A stretch of DNA of 7,081 nt, from contig DAAV01000028.1 of the NCBI GenBank assembly GCA_001701295.1, forward strand, positions 7,802-14,882, in the 5' to 3' direction. Under the pieces are notes generated by a model. The model did not search any database. It was given only the letters and a program-made list of their open reading frames with translations, and was not told the DNA's origin. Source of the stretch: Bacteroidales bacterium H10 (GTDB lineage: Bacteria; Bacteroidota; Bacteroidia; Bacteroidales; Muribaculaceae). The position numbers were made by a program, and so were the translations under genes. Below are positions 1 to 6,175 of this stretch, one piece after another. Within the stretch, counting starts at the first letter, position 1; each line of letters opens with the position of its first letter.

Positions 1-603
1 TTTACGGCCCGGAGATGTCTTCATGCGATGACGCGCGAAGTCCTCGTAATGTCTTACCCTTCTGGAATTCCGAAAATCAGATGGGGCCCCGGCAAGCAAG
101 CTGTCCACCCTCTCCGGATCGGCATATTTAAGCCATTCGATGCCAAAATAATCGCCCAACGGATTATCTTTATTGGCATTATACTGATCTTCCGTAAAAT
201 TTACATACTTAGCCATGTCATCAAGATTCTCAATGGAATCAAGACGGGCCATCAATGCCGCAAAACGGTCGTTCAATGGCGTTCCGGTGGCTACGCTCGT
301 AGAGTCCGTAACGGATGCGTGGCCTGATTCGAGTATATAGAAAGCATTCACCCGGCCGTCTACAGAGAGCTGCGTGAACATTGGAAACCGCACGGAATCG
401 GATTCGGCGGTGACAAAAGTCGCCTCTCCCCCTTTGACCACAGCCGTGGCCAGAAGAGTGGAATCCTTGTAGTTCATAAGTTCTACGGTCTTGCCCTCAT
501 ATCGTTCGGGAAACTGTATGTGAAGTGTGCTTTCTTTTTTGCATGCTCCTGTGACAAGCATGAGAGCCGAGCACAAAGAGAGACAGATAGGGAATGCTTT
601 CAT
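1..603 (-). CDS. DUF4369-type lipoprotein, probable N-terminal part of a TlpA/thioredoxin-like protein (truncated by window edge)
   Basis: The frame is open for 201 codons from the ATG at 603 to the left edge with no stop, so the gene is partial. Residues 1-20 form a short signal peptide ending LVTGA before Cys21, a plausible though imperfect lipobox, so I infer a lipoprotein. The residues after the Cys are KKE, not the acidic run linked to surface export in Bacteroidota, so periplasmic exposure is more likely. Residues 25-60 (HIQFPERYEGKTVEL, then KDSTLLATAVVKGG) resemble the DUF4369 beta domain that precedes thioredoxin-like domains in Bacteroidota thiol-disulfide proteins. The last visible residues, MKTSPGRK, look like the linker that usually leads into the AhpC/TSA-thioredoxin fold; the CxxC motif would lie outside the window. 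The gene starts 22 bases after the M48 protease stop and is probably cotranscribed with it. The lipoprotein call is fairly sure; the redox role is inferred. Confidence 0.75.
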   Translation of the reverse strand, partial: MKAFPICLSLCSALMLVTGACKKESTLHIQFPERYEGKTVELMNYKDSTLLATAVVKGGEATFVTAESDSVRFPMFTQLSVDGRVNAFYILESGHASVTDSTSVATGTPLNDRFAALMARLDSIENLDDMAKYVNFTEDQYNANKDNPLGDYFGIEWLKYADPERVDSLLAGAPSDFRNSRRVRHYEDFARHRMKTSPGRK

Positions 604-625
604 AATGTCAGAATTGTGATTGTTA

Positions 626-1420
626 TTATTTAACGGAGGGATATGTATAACCGGCTCGGAAAGCTTTTTTCTCAATGTCTGTTATCCGTTTGCCGGTGTC
701 GGGATGACTTGAAAAAAGCGATGAAACAAGGCCCGACGTACCCGATGACTGTTCGAGCGACTGTAATTTCTTGAAAGCAAGACAGAGCACCAGAGGATTT
801 CTGCCATGCCGGATCAGAAAATCGTAGCCATATGAATCGGCGTCCGACTCCTGTTTCTGAGAATATTTCGCATTGACCACCGCCTCGCCGAGCACTCCGA
901 GCTGAGAATCGGTAAGAGCCGCGATCTTACTTCCGGCCGAAGCCACGGCATCCTTGAGGGCGGCCGTGCGCAGAGCCGTCTTCATGGCGTTTTTAGTGTC
1001 ATGATGAGCTACGTGGCCGATCTCGTGACCGATCACACCGAGCACTTCGTCATCGGTCATGACATCCATCAGACCGGAATACACACGCACACTCCCGTCG
1101 GCACAGGCAAACGCATTGATGTCTTTTGTCAGATATACCTTAAAATTCAACGGCTGACCGTCGACTGAAGATATACCTTTCACTATCCTGTTGAGGCGTA
1201 CCGTATAATCACTTCCTGCGGGCGCAAGCCGGTTTGTTTTGTCAGACTCGGAAACAAACTGACTTACATAACCCTTTATCTGGTCGTCAGAGACCGAGAA
1301 CGACTGAAACAATTCAAGTCCTCCTCTGAGAAGACGGCCCCAGTCCTGGGATTGCACCGACGGCACGACCAGCGACAGACATGTGACCAGCAATATAACG
1401 ATCTTTCTTAATCTTTTCAT
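626..1420 (-). CDS. Secreted M48-family zinc metalloprotease
   Basis: Peptidase of the M48 (Ste24/HtpX/LoiP-like) family, expected to cut envelope proteins in the periplasm. From the chosen ATG at 1420 the protein has 264 residues, close to LoiP-type single-domain members. Residues 1-24 (MKRLRKIVILLV, then a hydrophobic stretch to SVQS) form a signal peptide with a plausible signal peptidase I site before QDWG; no lipobox Cys is at the cut site. The zinc site HEIGH is at 132-136. The third ligand is expected in QESDAD (Glu about 191), and SSHPDTGKRI near 237-246 is the conserved C-terminal HP-R element. NAFACADGSVRVYSGLMD upstream is the family's substrate-strand region. An in-frame ATG at 1426 is equally possible. 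An extension back to 1492 would put 24 unrelated residues before the signal peptide and is unlikely. The gene ends with tandem TAATAA just before the lipoprotein gene. Confidence 0.9.
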   Translation of the reverse strand: MKRLRKIVILLVTCLSLVVPSVQSQDWGRLLRGGLELFQSFSVSDDQIKGYVSQFVSESDKTNRLAPAGSDYTVRLNRIVKGISSVDGQPLNFKVYLTKDINAFACADGSVRVYSGLMDVMTDDEVLGVIGHEIGHVAHHDTKNAMKTALRTAALKDAVASAGSKIAALTDSQLGVLGEAVVNAKYSQKQESDADSYGYDFLIRHGRNPLVLCLAFKKLQSLEQSSGTSGLVSSLFSSHPDTGKRITDIEKKAFRAGYTYPSVK

Positions 1421-1574
1421 ATTCATACCGCATTTAACCGTACAAACGCACGACTCATGAAACAAGACGGATAAAGTCAAACCTGAAGCCATCCGAAAGA
1501 GGGATGCCTCCTGATATCAAAACGGCATATCCTCCCCTTTTGTTTCACCGACACGGCTATGAAAACGTCAGAAC
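1421..1574 (-). other. Spacer between cyuA and the M48 gene with an imperfect hairpin
   Basis: This 154-base spacer separates the cyuA stop from the M48 start. It can fold an imperfect hairpin: GAGGGATGCC (1499-1508) against GGCATATCCTC (1524-1534), nine pairs with two bulges and a 15-base loop containing GATATC. No U-rich tract follows on the minus-strand transcript, so it is not a convincing terminator. I found no good TAnnTTTG promoter box for the M48 gene here, so either readthrough from cyuA or an unrecognised promoter drives it. No small gene or known riboswitch is evident. Confidence 0.2.
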
Positions 1575-2852
1575 CTATTTGCCGACCATTATGTCAAGAA
1601 CGAGATGGTCGGTCTCGGTCATGGCCTCGCGTCCTATTGAAGTCAGATTGCGGACGGTACGGTCAATATCATCACACACGATACCTTCCTGCGAGGTCAC
1701 ACATTTCCCGTTCATGGCGAGCATGGCCGACATAAGAGCAGTCGACACTCCGGAGGTTATCTTCATGGCACACGCCGGTTTTGCGCCGTCACATATCATG
1801 CCGGTAAGATTGGCCACCATATTCTTTATCGCCGCACAGACTTCTTCAAAACCTCCGCCCATGAGATGCACCAGGCCGGCAGAAGCTCCGGTCGAGGCCA
1901 CAACACATCCGCAAAGAGCCGACAGACATCCGAGACTCTGTTTGATATATATGCTTGTCAGACTACTGAGCGCCAGGGCCCTGGCAAGATCTTCCTCGGA
2001 TGCGCCTATATCTTCCGCATAGCAGACCACAGGCAGTGTCGCGGTTATACCCTGGTTGCCGCTGCCGGAATTTGACATGACCGGTACCTGCGCCCCTCCC
2101 ATACGGGCATCGCATGCGGCCGATGTCATCGAAAGAATATGCCGTACCGGCGTGTCGCCGAACAGGCGTATACCCTGATTACGGATCACCTTGCCGAGAC
2201 CGTGACCGTAGTCGTCTTTCAGGGCGAGACGCGCGGCATCGCGGTTCATCCATCCGGCCTCAAGGATAAACCGGATTCTGTCAAGCGGCGCCGTCATGGC
2301 AAACTCATAGACCATCGATTCGGTCAGACTCACGTCATCGGCCACATCTTCCGCAGTGTCGCCCGAGTTCTTTTCAAACAGAACCGTATCGTCTGTGGAA
2401 TAGAAAATAAAATTAGTGTGAGAACCGGAGATGACGGCACGCGCCTTATGACCGGCGGCCTCGACATCGACCTCTATATGCAGATTTGAAGGCGGATTCT
2501 TATGATGTCCGATCTTTATGCGGTCTTCGGCTATAAACAGTTTCCCTTTTTCCAGAGCCTCCGGCGTGACGTCACGCAACACTTCAAGTCCGTATTCGGA
2601 CTTTCCGACCAACGCACCCAGAGCGACAGCAATCGGCAGACCGATCATTCCCGTGCCTGGGATACCTACTCCCATGGCGTTCTTGATAATGTTGCCACTG
2701 AGCATAAGACTTATCTTTTCCGGGACACTCCCCAGAAGTTCGGTAGCCTTCGCCACACAAAGCGATACGGCAGCAGGCTCGGTACAGCCTATTGCCGGCA
2801 CTACCTCCCGGTTGATCAATCCGATAATTTTATCGATCTGCGTTTCTGTCAT
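1575..2852 (-). CDS. cyuA: L-cysteine desulfidase, CyuA/YhaM (UPF0597) family
   Basis: Predicted cytoplasmic, oxygen-sensitive Fe-S enzyme that splits L-cysteine into pyruvate, ammonia and hydrogen sulfide, as shown for E. coli CyuA (YhaM) and the archaeal homologue. From the ATG at 2852 it has 425 residues, near the family's usual length. Visible family motifs are PAIGCTEPAAV (Cys23, the conserved N-terminal cysteine), a glycine-rich stretch NAMGVGIPGTGMIGLP (58-73), SNSGSGNQGI (260-269), a Cys-rich segment SLGCLSALCGC (306-316) and MICDGAKPACAMK (352-364). The later cysteines are the likely cluster ligands. A TTG at 2879 would add nine residues; the ATG fits family N-termini better (TETQIDKIIGLI). 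The gene lies 64 bases downstream of tdk on the same strand. A weak TTAATTTG box at 2877-2884 could give it its own promoter. No cysteine transporter or Lrp-type regulator is adjacent. Confidence 0.9.
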   Translation of the reverse strand: MTETQIDKIIGLINREVVPAIGCTEPAAVSLCVAKATELLGSVPEKISLMLSGNIIKNAMGVGIPGTGMIGLPIAVALGALVGKSEYGLEVLRDVTPEALEKGKLFIAEDRIKIGHHKNPPSNLHIEVDVEAAGHKARAVISGSHTNFIFYSTDDTVLFEKNSGDTAEDVADDVSLTESMVYEFAMTAPLDRIRFILEAGWMNRDAARLALKDDYGHGLGKVIRNQGIRLFGDTPVRHILSMTSAACDARMGGAQVPVMSNSGSGNQGITATLPVVCYAEDIGASEEDLARALALSSLTSIYIKQSLGCLSALCGCVVASTGASAGLVHLMGGGFEEVCAAIKNMVANLTGMICDGAKPACAMKITSGVSTALMSAMLAMNGKCVTSQEGIVCDDIDRTVRNLTSIGREAMTETDHLVLDIMVGK

Positions 2853-2916
2853 GGTATTGTGGTTTAAGTAAGTGATCAAATTAAAACGACAGTAAGTGAA
2901 GGAAATGATGCGCGCC

Positions 2917-3537
2917 CTATAACGGGAGCTGGCCCTTACGGCTCTGTTCTATGCGTTTATTACGCCAGCAATTGCGACATACGGCTATATAACGTTCGTT
3001 GCCGCCAATCTCGACAACCTCGCCTTCAGTTATGATCTCACCCGCAGAATTGACACGGGCATTGACAATAGTCTTACGACCGCATGAACAGGTGGATTTC
3101 ACCTCGTCGATAGAATCGGCTACTTCCAGGAGCCTTTTGGAACCTTCGAAAAGATGTGTCCGGAAATCGGTCCTCAATCCGTAGCACACGACATTGATGC
3201 CGAAGTCATCGACAACCTTGGCAAGATGATCGACCTGATCGGCAGAAAGAAACTGCGCCTCGTCCACAAGAATCCAGTCAGGAAGAGAGCCGTCTGAATA
3301 ACGCAGACGCGATATCTCCTCATAAAGATTGGATTCAGGATATATCCATGAACATTCACGCTCTATGCCGATACGTGAACGTATGACATTCTTTTTGTCG
3401 CGGGTGTCCACCACCGGTTTAAAGCAACGATAAGCCATGCCGCGCTCTTCGAAATTATATGCCGTGGTAAGCAACATGGCAGTTTTGGCAGATCCCATCG
3501 TGCCATATCTGAAATAGAGTTTTCCTATTCTTTTCAT
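2917..3537 (-). CDS. tdk: Thymidine kinase (TK1-type, enterobacterial/Firmicute-like subtype)
   Basis: Cytoplasmic salvage enzyme that phosphorylates thymidine to dTMP with ATP. From the ATG at 3537 the product is 206 residues, like E. coli Tdk (205). The P-loop is GTMGSAKT (12-19). The Walker B and catalytic region is WILVDEAQFL with Glu93 as the likely base. The lasso region EGEVVEIGGNERY (171-183) matches the thymidine-binding segment. Zinc ligands are Cys150 and Cys152 (STCSCG) and Cys187 and Cys190 (VCRNC). The residue just before the P-loop lysine is Ala17, where Gly is usual. The LYFRYGTMGSAKT start is unlike the GSMFSGKTEELIRR type that I recall as usual for Bacteroides. The frame stays open a further 59 codons upstream to 3714, but that extension is low-complexity at its start, has no family resemblance and covers the divergent promoter region, so I start at MKRIGKLYF. 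Confidence 0.92.
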   Translation of the reverse strand: MKRIGKLYFRYGTMGSAKTAMLLTTAYNFEERGMAYRCFKPVVDTRDKKNVIRSRIGIERECSWIYPESNLYEEISRLRYSDGSLPDWILVDEAQFLSADQVDHLAKVVDDFGINVVCYGLRTDFRTHLFEGSKRLLEVADSIDEVKSTCSCGRKTIVNARVNSAGEIITEGEVVEIGGNERYIAVCRNCWRNKRIEQSRKGQLPL

Positions 3538-3557
3538 CGATTCTGCAAATTCTATCG

Positions 3558-3590
3558 CGAATATAGGAAATTTTTGTCTCTTTATCAAAA
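3558..3590 (-). promoter_or_regulatory. Candidate Bacteroidota-type promoter for tdk
   Basis: Read on the minus strand, TTTTG (3590-3586) is followed by 20 bases and then TATATTCG (3565-3558). This fits the Bacteroidota -33 TTG / -7 TAnnTTTG pattern with one mismatch in the -7 box and normal spacing. Initiation about seven bases downstream would leave a leader of about 15 bases before the ATG at 3537. It also supports the short start of tdk over the upstream extension. Confidence 0.4.
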
Positions 3591-3634
3591 CAATTTCGTC
3601 TCCCCGACTGTTGATAAAATGTGTAAGTAATTGA

Positions 3635-3664
3635 TTGAACGGCTTGTAAGCGTTAATAATTTTA
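3635..3664 (+). promoter_or_regulatory. Candidate promoter for the DoxX-like gene
   Basis: On the plus strand, TTG (3635-3637) is followed by 19 bases and TAATTTTA (3657-3664), one mismatch from the -7 consensus TAnnTTTG. This would start transcription near 3671 and give a leader of about 67 bases before the ATG at 3738. It lies back-to-back with the tdk promoter in the same spacer. The region is AT-rich, so a chance match is possible. Confidence 0.28.
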
Positions 3665-3726
3665 ACATTCAGACTAAACGTCCCGTCCGGTCGCTTTACA
3701 ACAACGACAACCACCCAAAGCAGGAA

Positions 3727-3731
3727 GGAGG
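3727..3731 (+). promoter_or_regulatory. Strong Shine-Dalgarno of the DoxX-like gene
   Basis: AGGAAGGAGG ends six bases before the ATG at 3738; the GGAGG core is at 3727-3731. A full anti-SD match at ideal spacing is unusual in Bacteroidota, whose genes mostly lack it, and no other gene in this window has one as good. It decides the start in favour of 3738 rather than an internal ATG such as 3879. Confidence 0.65.
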
Positions 3732-3737
3732 CTCACT

Positions 3738-4352
3738 ATGAACGAGGCAAATGTAATTTCCGTTGATCCCGGAGTCAAAACACTGGGAGAATTGTGCGTC
3801 AACGATCACCGTCTGGCAAGAATAAGCCGTAAAATAAGCGGACCGGGCCGGAAGGTGGCGGCCCCATTCAGACATATCATGAATCTCTTGTTCGGAATCA
3901 ACCGCAGGGTCAACTCACAGTTATCGGGAAAGATGATGATCCTGCGTCTGACGTGCGGAACCATGTTTATACTGATGGCCCTCCTGCCTATGGAAATGAC
4001 CGACATTCTCGCGGCCAGATTCACAGCAGACTCAATCATGCTGTGCGCCATAGGAATATCTATGATTTTCGGACTCTTCTCGCGAATCACTACTTTGACC
4101 GGAACCGTATGGTTCGGGATCGCGCTATATAATTCTATGGCAGTTTCAGAACCCGACGCCATATCGGCCATGCTCGTAATGGTAACGGCTATATTCAGCG
4201 TTCTGGGACCGGGTCTTTACAGCATGGACCGGTATCTGAGACGGGCACTCATAATTCTTGCACAGAAAAGTATCAAAAAGGGACGCCGTAAAAACCGTAA
4301 AGCCGGAGTCACATTCCGGGCCTATAACGATGTGGACCGCCGCGTCAGTTAG
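3738..4352 (+). CDS. DoxX-like four-helix membrane protein with soluble N-terminal extension
   Basis: 204 residues, start fixed by the strong ribosome binding site. Residues 1-65 are hydrophilic and basic with no signal peptide. Four hydrophobic segments follow at about 67-85, 98-114, 117-135 and 141-160, then a basic tail with KKGRRKNRK (180-188). The small four-helix layout, FGLFSRITTLTG after helix 2, and LGPGLYSMDRYL (156-167) after helix 4 resemble the DoxX/DoxD family, whose members often read LGPGRxSLD at that point. The match is by eye and the family's function in Bacteroidota is poorly defined, so I assign no reaction. The first 65 residues are not part of a typical DoxX protein and I do not recognise them. 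Cytoplasmic termini are inferred from the basic ends. The gene is single, divergent from tdk, and its 3' end overlaps nth by 8 bases in convergent orientation. Confidence 0.75.
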   Translation: MNEANVISVDPGVKTLGELCVNDHRLARISRKISGPGRKVAAPFRHIMNLLFGINRRVNSQLSGKMMILRLTCGTMFILMALLPMEMTDILAARFTADSIMLCAIGISMIFGLFSRITTLTGTVWFGIALYNSMAVSEPDAISAMLVMVTAIFSVLGPGLYSMDRYLRRALIILAQKSIKKGRRKNRKAGVTFRAYNDVDRRVS

Positions 4353-5001
4353 ATTTACGGGCGCGCTCTGACCCGGCATATGTCTTGCAGTAAGGGCGTA
4401 TCGCACAGGAGAGACAATCAGGTTTACGCGCCTTGCAGACATAACGGCCGTGCAGGATAAGCCAATGGTGCGCCTTGGCCACAAGATCCTCAGGAATATA
4501 TCTGACAAGAGTCTTCTCTGTGACCAGCGGATTGGACGATTCATTTGTAAGTCCGATGCGGTTGCTGACCCTGAACACATGAGTATCCACAGCCATGGCG
4601 GCCTTGTTCCATACCACCGACAGCATTACGTTGGCAGTCTTGCGTCCTACACCAGGAAGTTTCATAAGGTTGTCTATATCCGAAGGCATTTCGCCGCCGA
4701 ATTCATCCATCAGGACCTGAGCCGCTTTGATCAGGGAACGCGTCTTGTTATTGGGGAACGTAACGGATTTTATATAACCGTAGACCTCCTCTTCCGATGC
4801 GGCCGCAAGATCTTGCGGCAAAGGGAAACGCTCGAAAAGCGCCGGGGTGACCATATTGATACGTTTGTCAGTGCATTGAGCCGACAAAATCACCGCCAAT
4901 AAAAGATGAAACGGAGTGTCATAATGCAACTCCGTCTTAGGCTCGGGCATGATCTCCTTAAATACGGAGATCACGCCTTCATATCTTTGTTTTATAGTCA
5001 T
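4345..5001 (-). CDS. nth: Endonuclease III (DNA glycosylase/AP lyase)
   Basis: Base-excision repair enzyme that removes oxidised pyrimidines and nicks the resulting abasic site. The 218 residues match the usual length (E. coli 211). The helix-hairpin-helix LPGVGRKTA is at 115-123 with catalytic Lys121 (E. coli Lys120). The catalytic Asp is Asp139 in AVDTHVFRV (E. coli Asp138). The C-terminal [4Fe-4S] motif has the classic Cys-x6-Cys-x2-Cys-x5-Cys spacing at 189, 196, 199 and 205. The N-terminal segment FHLLLAVILSAQCTDKRIN is characteristic of Nth rather than MutY. The gene begins 12 bases after the pheS stop, with a modest AAGG five bases before the ATG, so a pheS-nth transcript is likely. 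It ends at TGA at 4345-4347, inside the 3' end of the convergent DoxX-like gene. Confidence 0.97.
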   Translation of the reverse strand: MTIKQRYEGVISVFKEIMPEPKTELHYDTPFHLLLAVILSAQCTDKRINMVTPALFERFPLPQDLAAASEEEVYGYIKSVTFPNNKTRSLIKAAQVLMDEFGGEMPSDIDNLMKLPGVGRKTANVMLSVVWNKAAMAVDTHVFRVSNRIGLTNESSNPLVTEKTLVRYIPEDLVAKAHHWLILHGRYVCKARKPDCLSCAIRPYCKTYAGSERARKSN

Positions 5002-5013
5002 TACGGCCTTATA

Positions 5014-6039
5014 TTAATGAGCGGCCTCGAACTCCCGGAGGAAACGCACGTCATTTTCGGAGAACATGCGCAGGTCCTTGACCTTGTACTTGAGATTGGT
5101 GATGCGCTCGATACCCATACCGAAAGCATAACCGGTATAAACATCGGGATCGATGCCGCAAGCTTTGAGAACATTCGGATCGACCATACCGCAACCGAGG
5201 ATCTCGACCCATCCGGTACCCTTGCAGAAGGCGCATCCCTTGCCGCCGCATATGTCACAGCTTATATCCATCTCGGCCGAAGGTTCGGTGAAGGGGAAAT
5301 AAGAGGGACGAAGACGTATTTTGGTCTCAGGACCGAACATCTGACGCGCGAATCCGAGAAGTACCTGTTTGAGATCGGCAAAAGAGACATTCCTGTCTAT
5401 ATACAATCCTTCGATCTGATGGAAAAAGCAGTGGGCGCGCGCCGAAATAGCCTCATTACGGTAGACACGTCCCGGGCATACTATGCGGATCGGAGGCTGA
5501 GCATGCTCCATGACGCGAGTCTGCACCGAAGACGTATGCGTACGGAGCAGAATCTCCGCCGGATCACGCGATATAAAAAATGTATCCTGCATGTCGCGGG
5601 CCGGATGGTCGGGAGGGAAGTTAAGACTCTCGAACACATGCCAGTCATCTTCTATCTCGGGCCCTTCCGCTATTGTAAAGCCCATGCTTGAGAAAATGCG
5701 CAGCATCTCGTTTTTCACGATCGACAACGGATGACGCGTACCGATGACACCGGGAGAAGCCGTGCGCGTGAGATCGATCTCGTCAAGAGAGGAATCCTCG
5801 CTGACGGCAAAAGATTCTTTCAGACTGTTGATCTTTTCGGTGGCAAAAGTCTTGAGTTCGTTTATCTTTTGCCCTACCTCACGCTTCAATTCGGCCGGAA
5901 CGTTCCGGAAATCGGCCATCAATGCCGAGACCGCACCTTTCTTACTGAGATATTTGATACGAAGCTGCTCTACCGCATCTTTGTCGGAAGCGGTAACTGA
6001 TGCTATTTCCTCGCGTAAAGCTTTAATTTTATCGAGCAT
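5014..6039 (-). CDS. pheS: Phenylalanine--tRNA ligase alpha subunit
   Basis: Catalytic subunit of the alpha2-beta2 class II synthetase that charges tRNA-Phe with phenylalanine. It has 341 residues (E. coli 327). Residues 1-85 form the charged N-terminal coiled-coil arm. The catalytic core begins near HPLSIVKNEM (103-112). Motif 2 is PGRVYRNEAISARAHCFFHQ (189-208), a Bacteroidota-style version. Motif 3 is GMGIERI (307-313). Ala305 in TGYAFGMG lines the phenylalanine pocket. A CDICGGKGCAFCKGTGW segment (261-277) gives two CxxC pairs, a Cys-rich insert also known in other bacterial PheS. The beta subunit gene pheT is not in the window, so the subunits are encoded apart, or at least pheT is not immediately downstream. 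It starts the pheS-nth operon; a perfect -7 box lies about 28 bases upstream of the ATG. Confidence 0.97.
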   Translation of the reverse strand: MLDKIKALREEIASVTASDKDAVEQLRIKYLSKKGAVSALMADFRNVPAELKREVGQKINELKTFATEKINSLKESFAVSEDSSLDEIDLTRTASPGVIGTRHPLSIVKNEMLRIFSSMGFTIAEGPEIEDDWHVFESLNFPPDHPARDMQDTFFISRDPAEILLRTHTSSVQTRVMEHAQPPIRIVCPGRVYRNEAISARAHCFFHQIEGLYIDRNVSFADLKQVLLGFARQMFGPETKIRLRPSYFPFTEPSAEMDISCDICGGKGCAFCKGTGWVEILGCGMVDPNVLKACGIDPDVYTGYAFGMGIERITNLKYKVKDLRMFSENDVRFLREFEAAH

Positions 6040-6066
6040 AATAATAACTTGCTGTTTTTTCTGTTA

Positions 6067-6074
6067 CAAAATTA
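6067..6074 (-). promoter_or_regulatory. Candidate -7 promoter box for pheS-nth
   Basis: On the minus strand the sequence reads TAATTTTG, an exact match to the Bacteroidota -7 consensus TAnnTTTG. Initiation about seven bases downstream would give a leader of about 20 bases before the pheS ATG at 6039. No clear TTG sits at the usual 17-23 bases upstream, so this rests on one box in AT-rich sequence. For the divergent SIMPL gene I found no good plus-strand match in 6040-6175. Confidence 0.35.
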
Positions 6075-6175
6075 ATAAATTATCCTGATATATTGTTATA
6101 TGGATATGTATAAAATCCACAAAACATACCAAATAGCCAAAACAACTTCTTATTTAAAGACAAACACTACTGCTT

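Noticed and set aside
28..327. A 99-codon plus-strand open frame at the left edge
   Set aside because: The minus strand here encodes the edge-truncated DUF4369 lipoprotein, with a signal peptide and domain resemblance; the plus-strand frame has neither.
1421..1492. A 24-residue N-terminal extension of the M48 protease starting at 1492
   Set aside because: It would place Cys-rich, unrelated residues before a normal signal peptide, while the ATG at 1420 gives a standard secretion signal.
1504..2022. A 172-codon plus-strand open frame opposite cyuA
   Set aside because: It lies almost wholly inside the complement of cyuA, is proline-, serine- and arginine-rich in a way typical of antisense reading, and has no family resemblance or convincing ribosome binding site.
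3750..3785. VISVDPGVKTLGE near the start of the DoxX-like protein, resembling a RuvC/TnpB-type D-x-G-x-K motif
   Set aside because: None of the other nuclease motifs is present and the rest of the protein is four membrane helices, so the likeness is chance.
4146..4580. A 144-codon minus-strand frame across the nth/DoxX-like junction
   Set aside because: It is out of frame with nth on the same strand and antisense to the DoxX-like gene; both real genes have clear motifs.
4906..5691. A 261-codon plus-strand open frame opposite pheS and the start of nth
   Set aside because: It is fully antisense to two certain genes with complete catalytic motifs, and its translation shows no recognisable domain. 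Long antisense frames are common opposite well-conserved genes.
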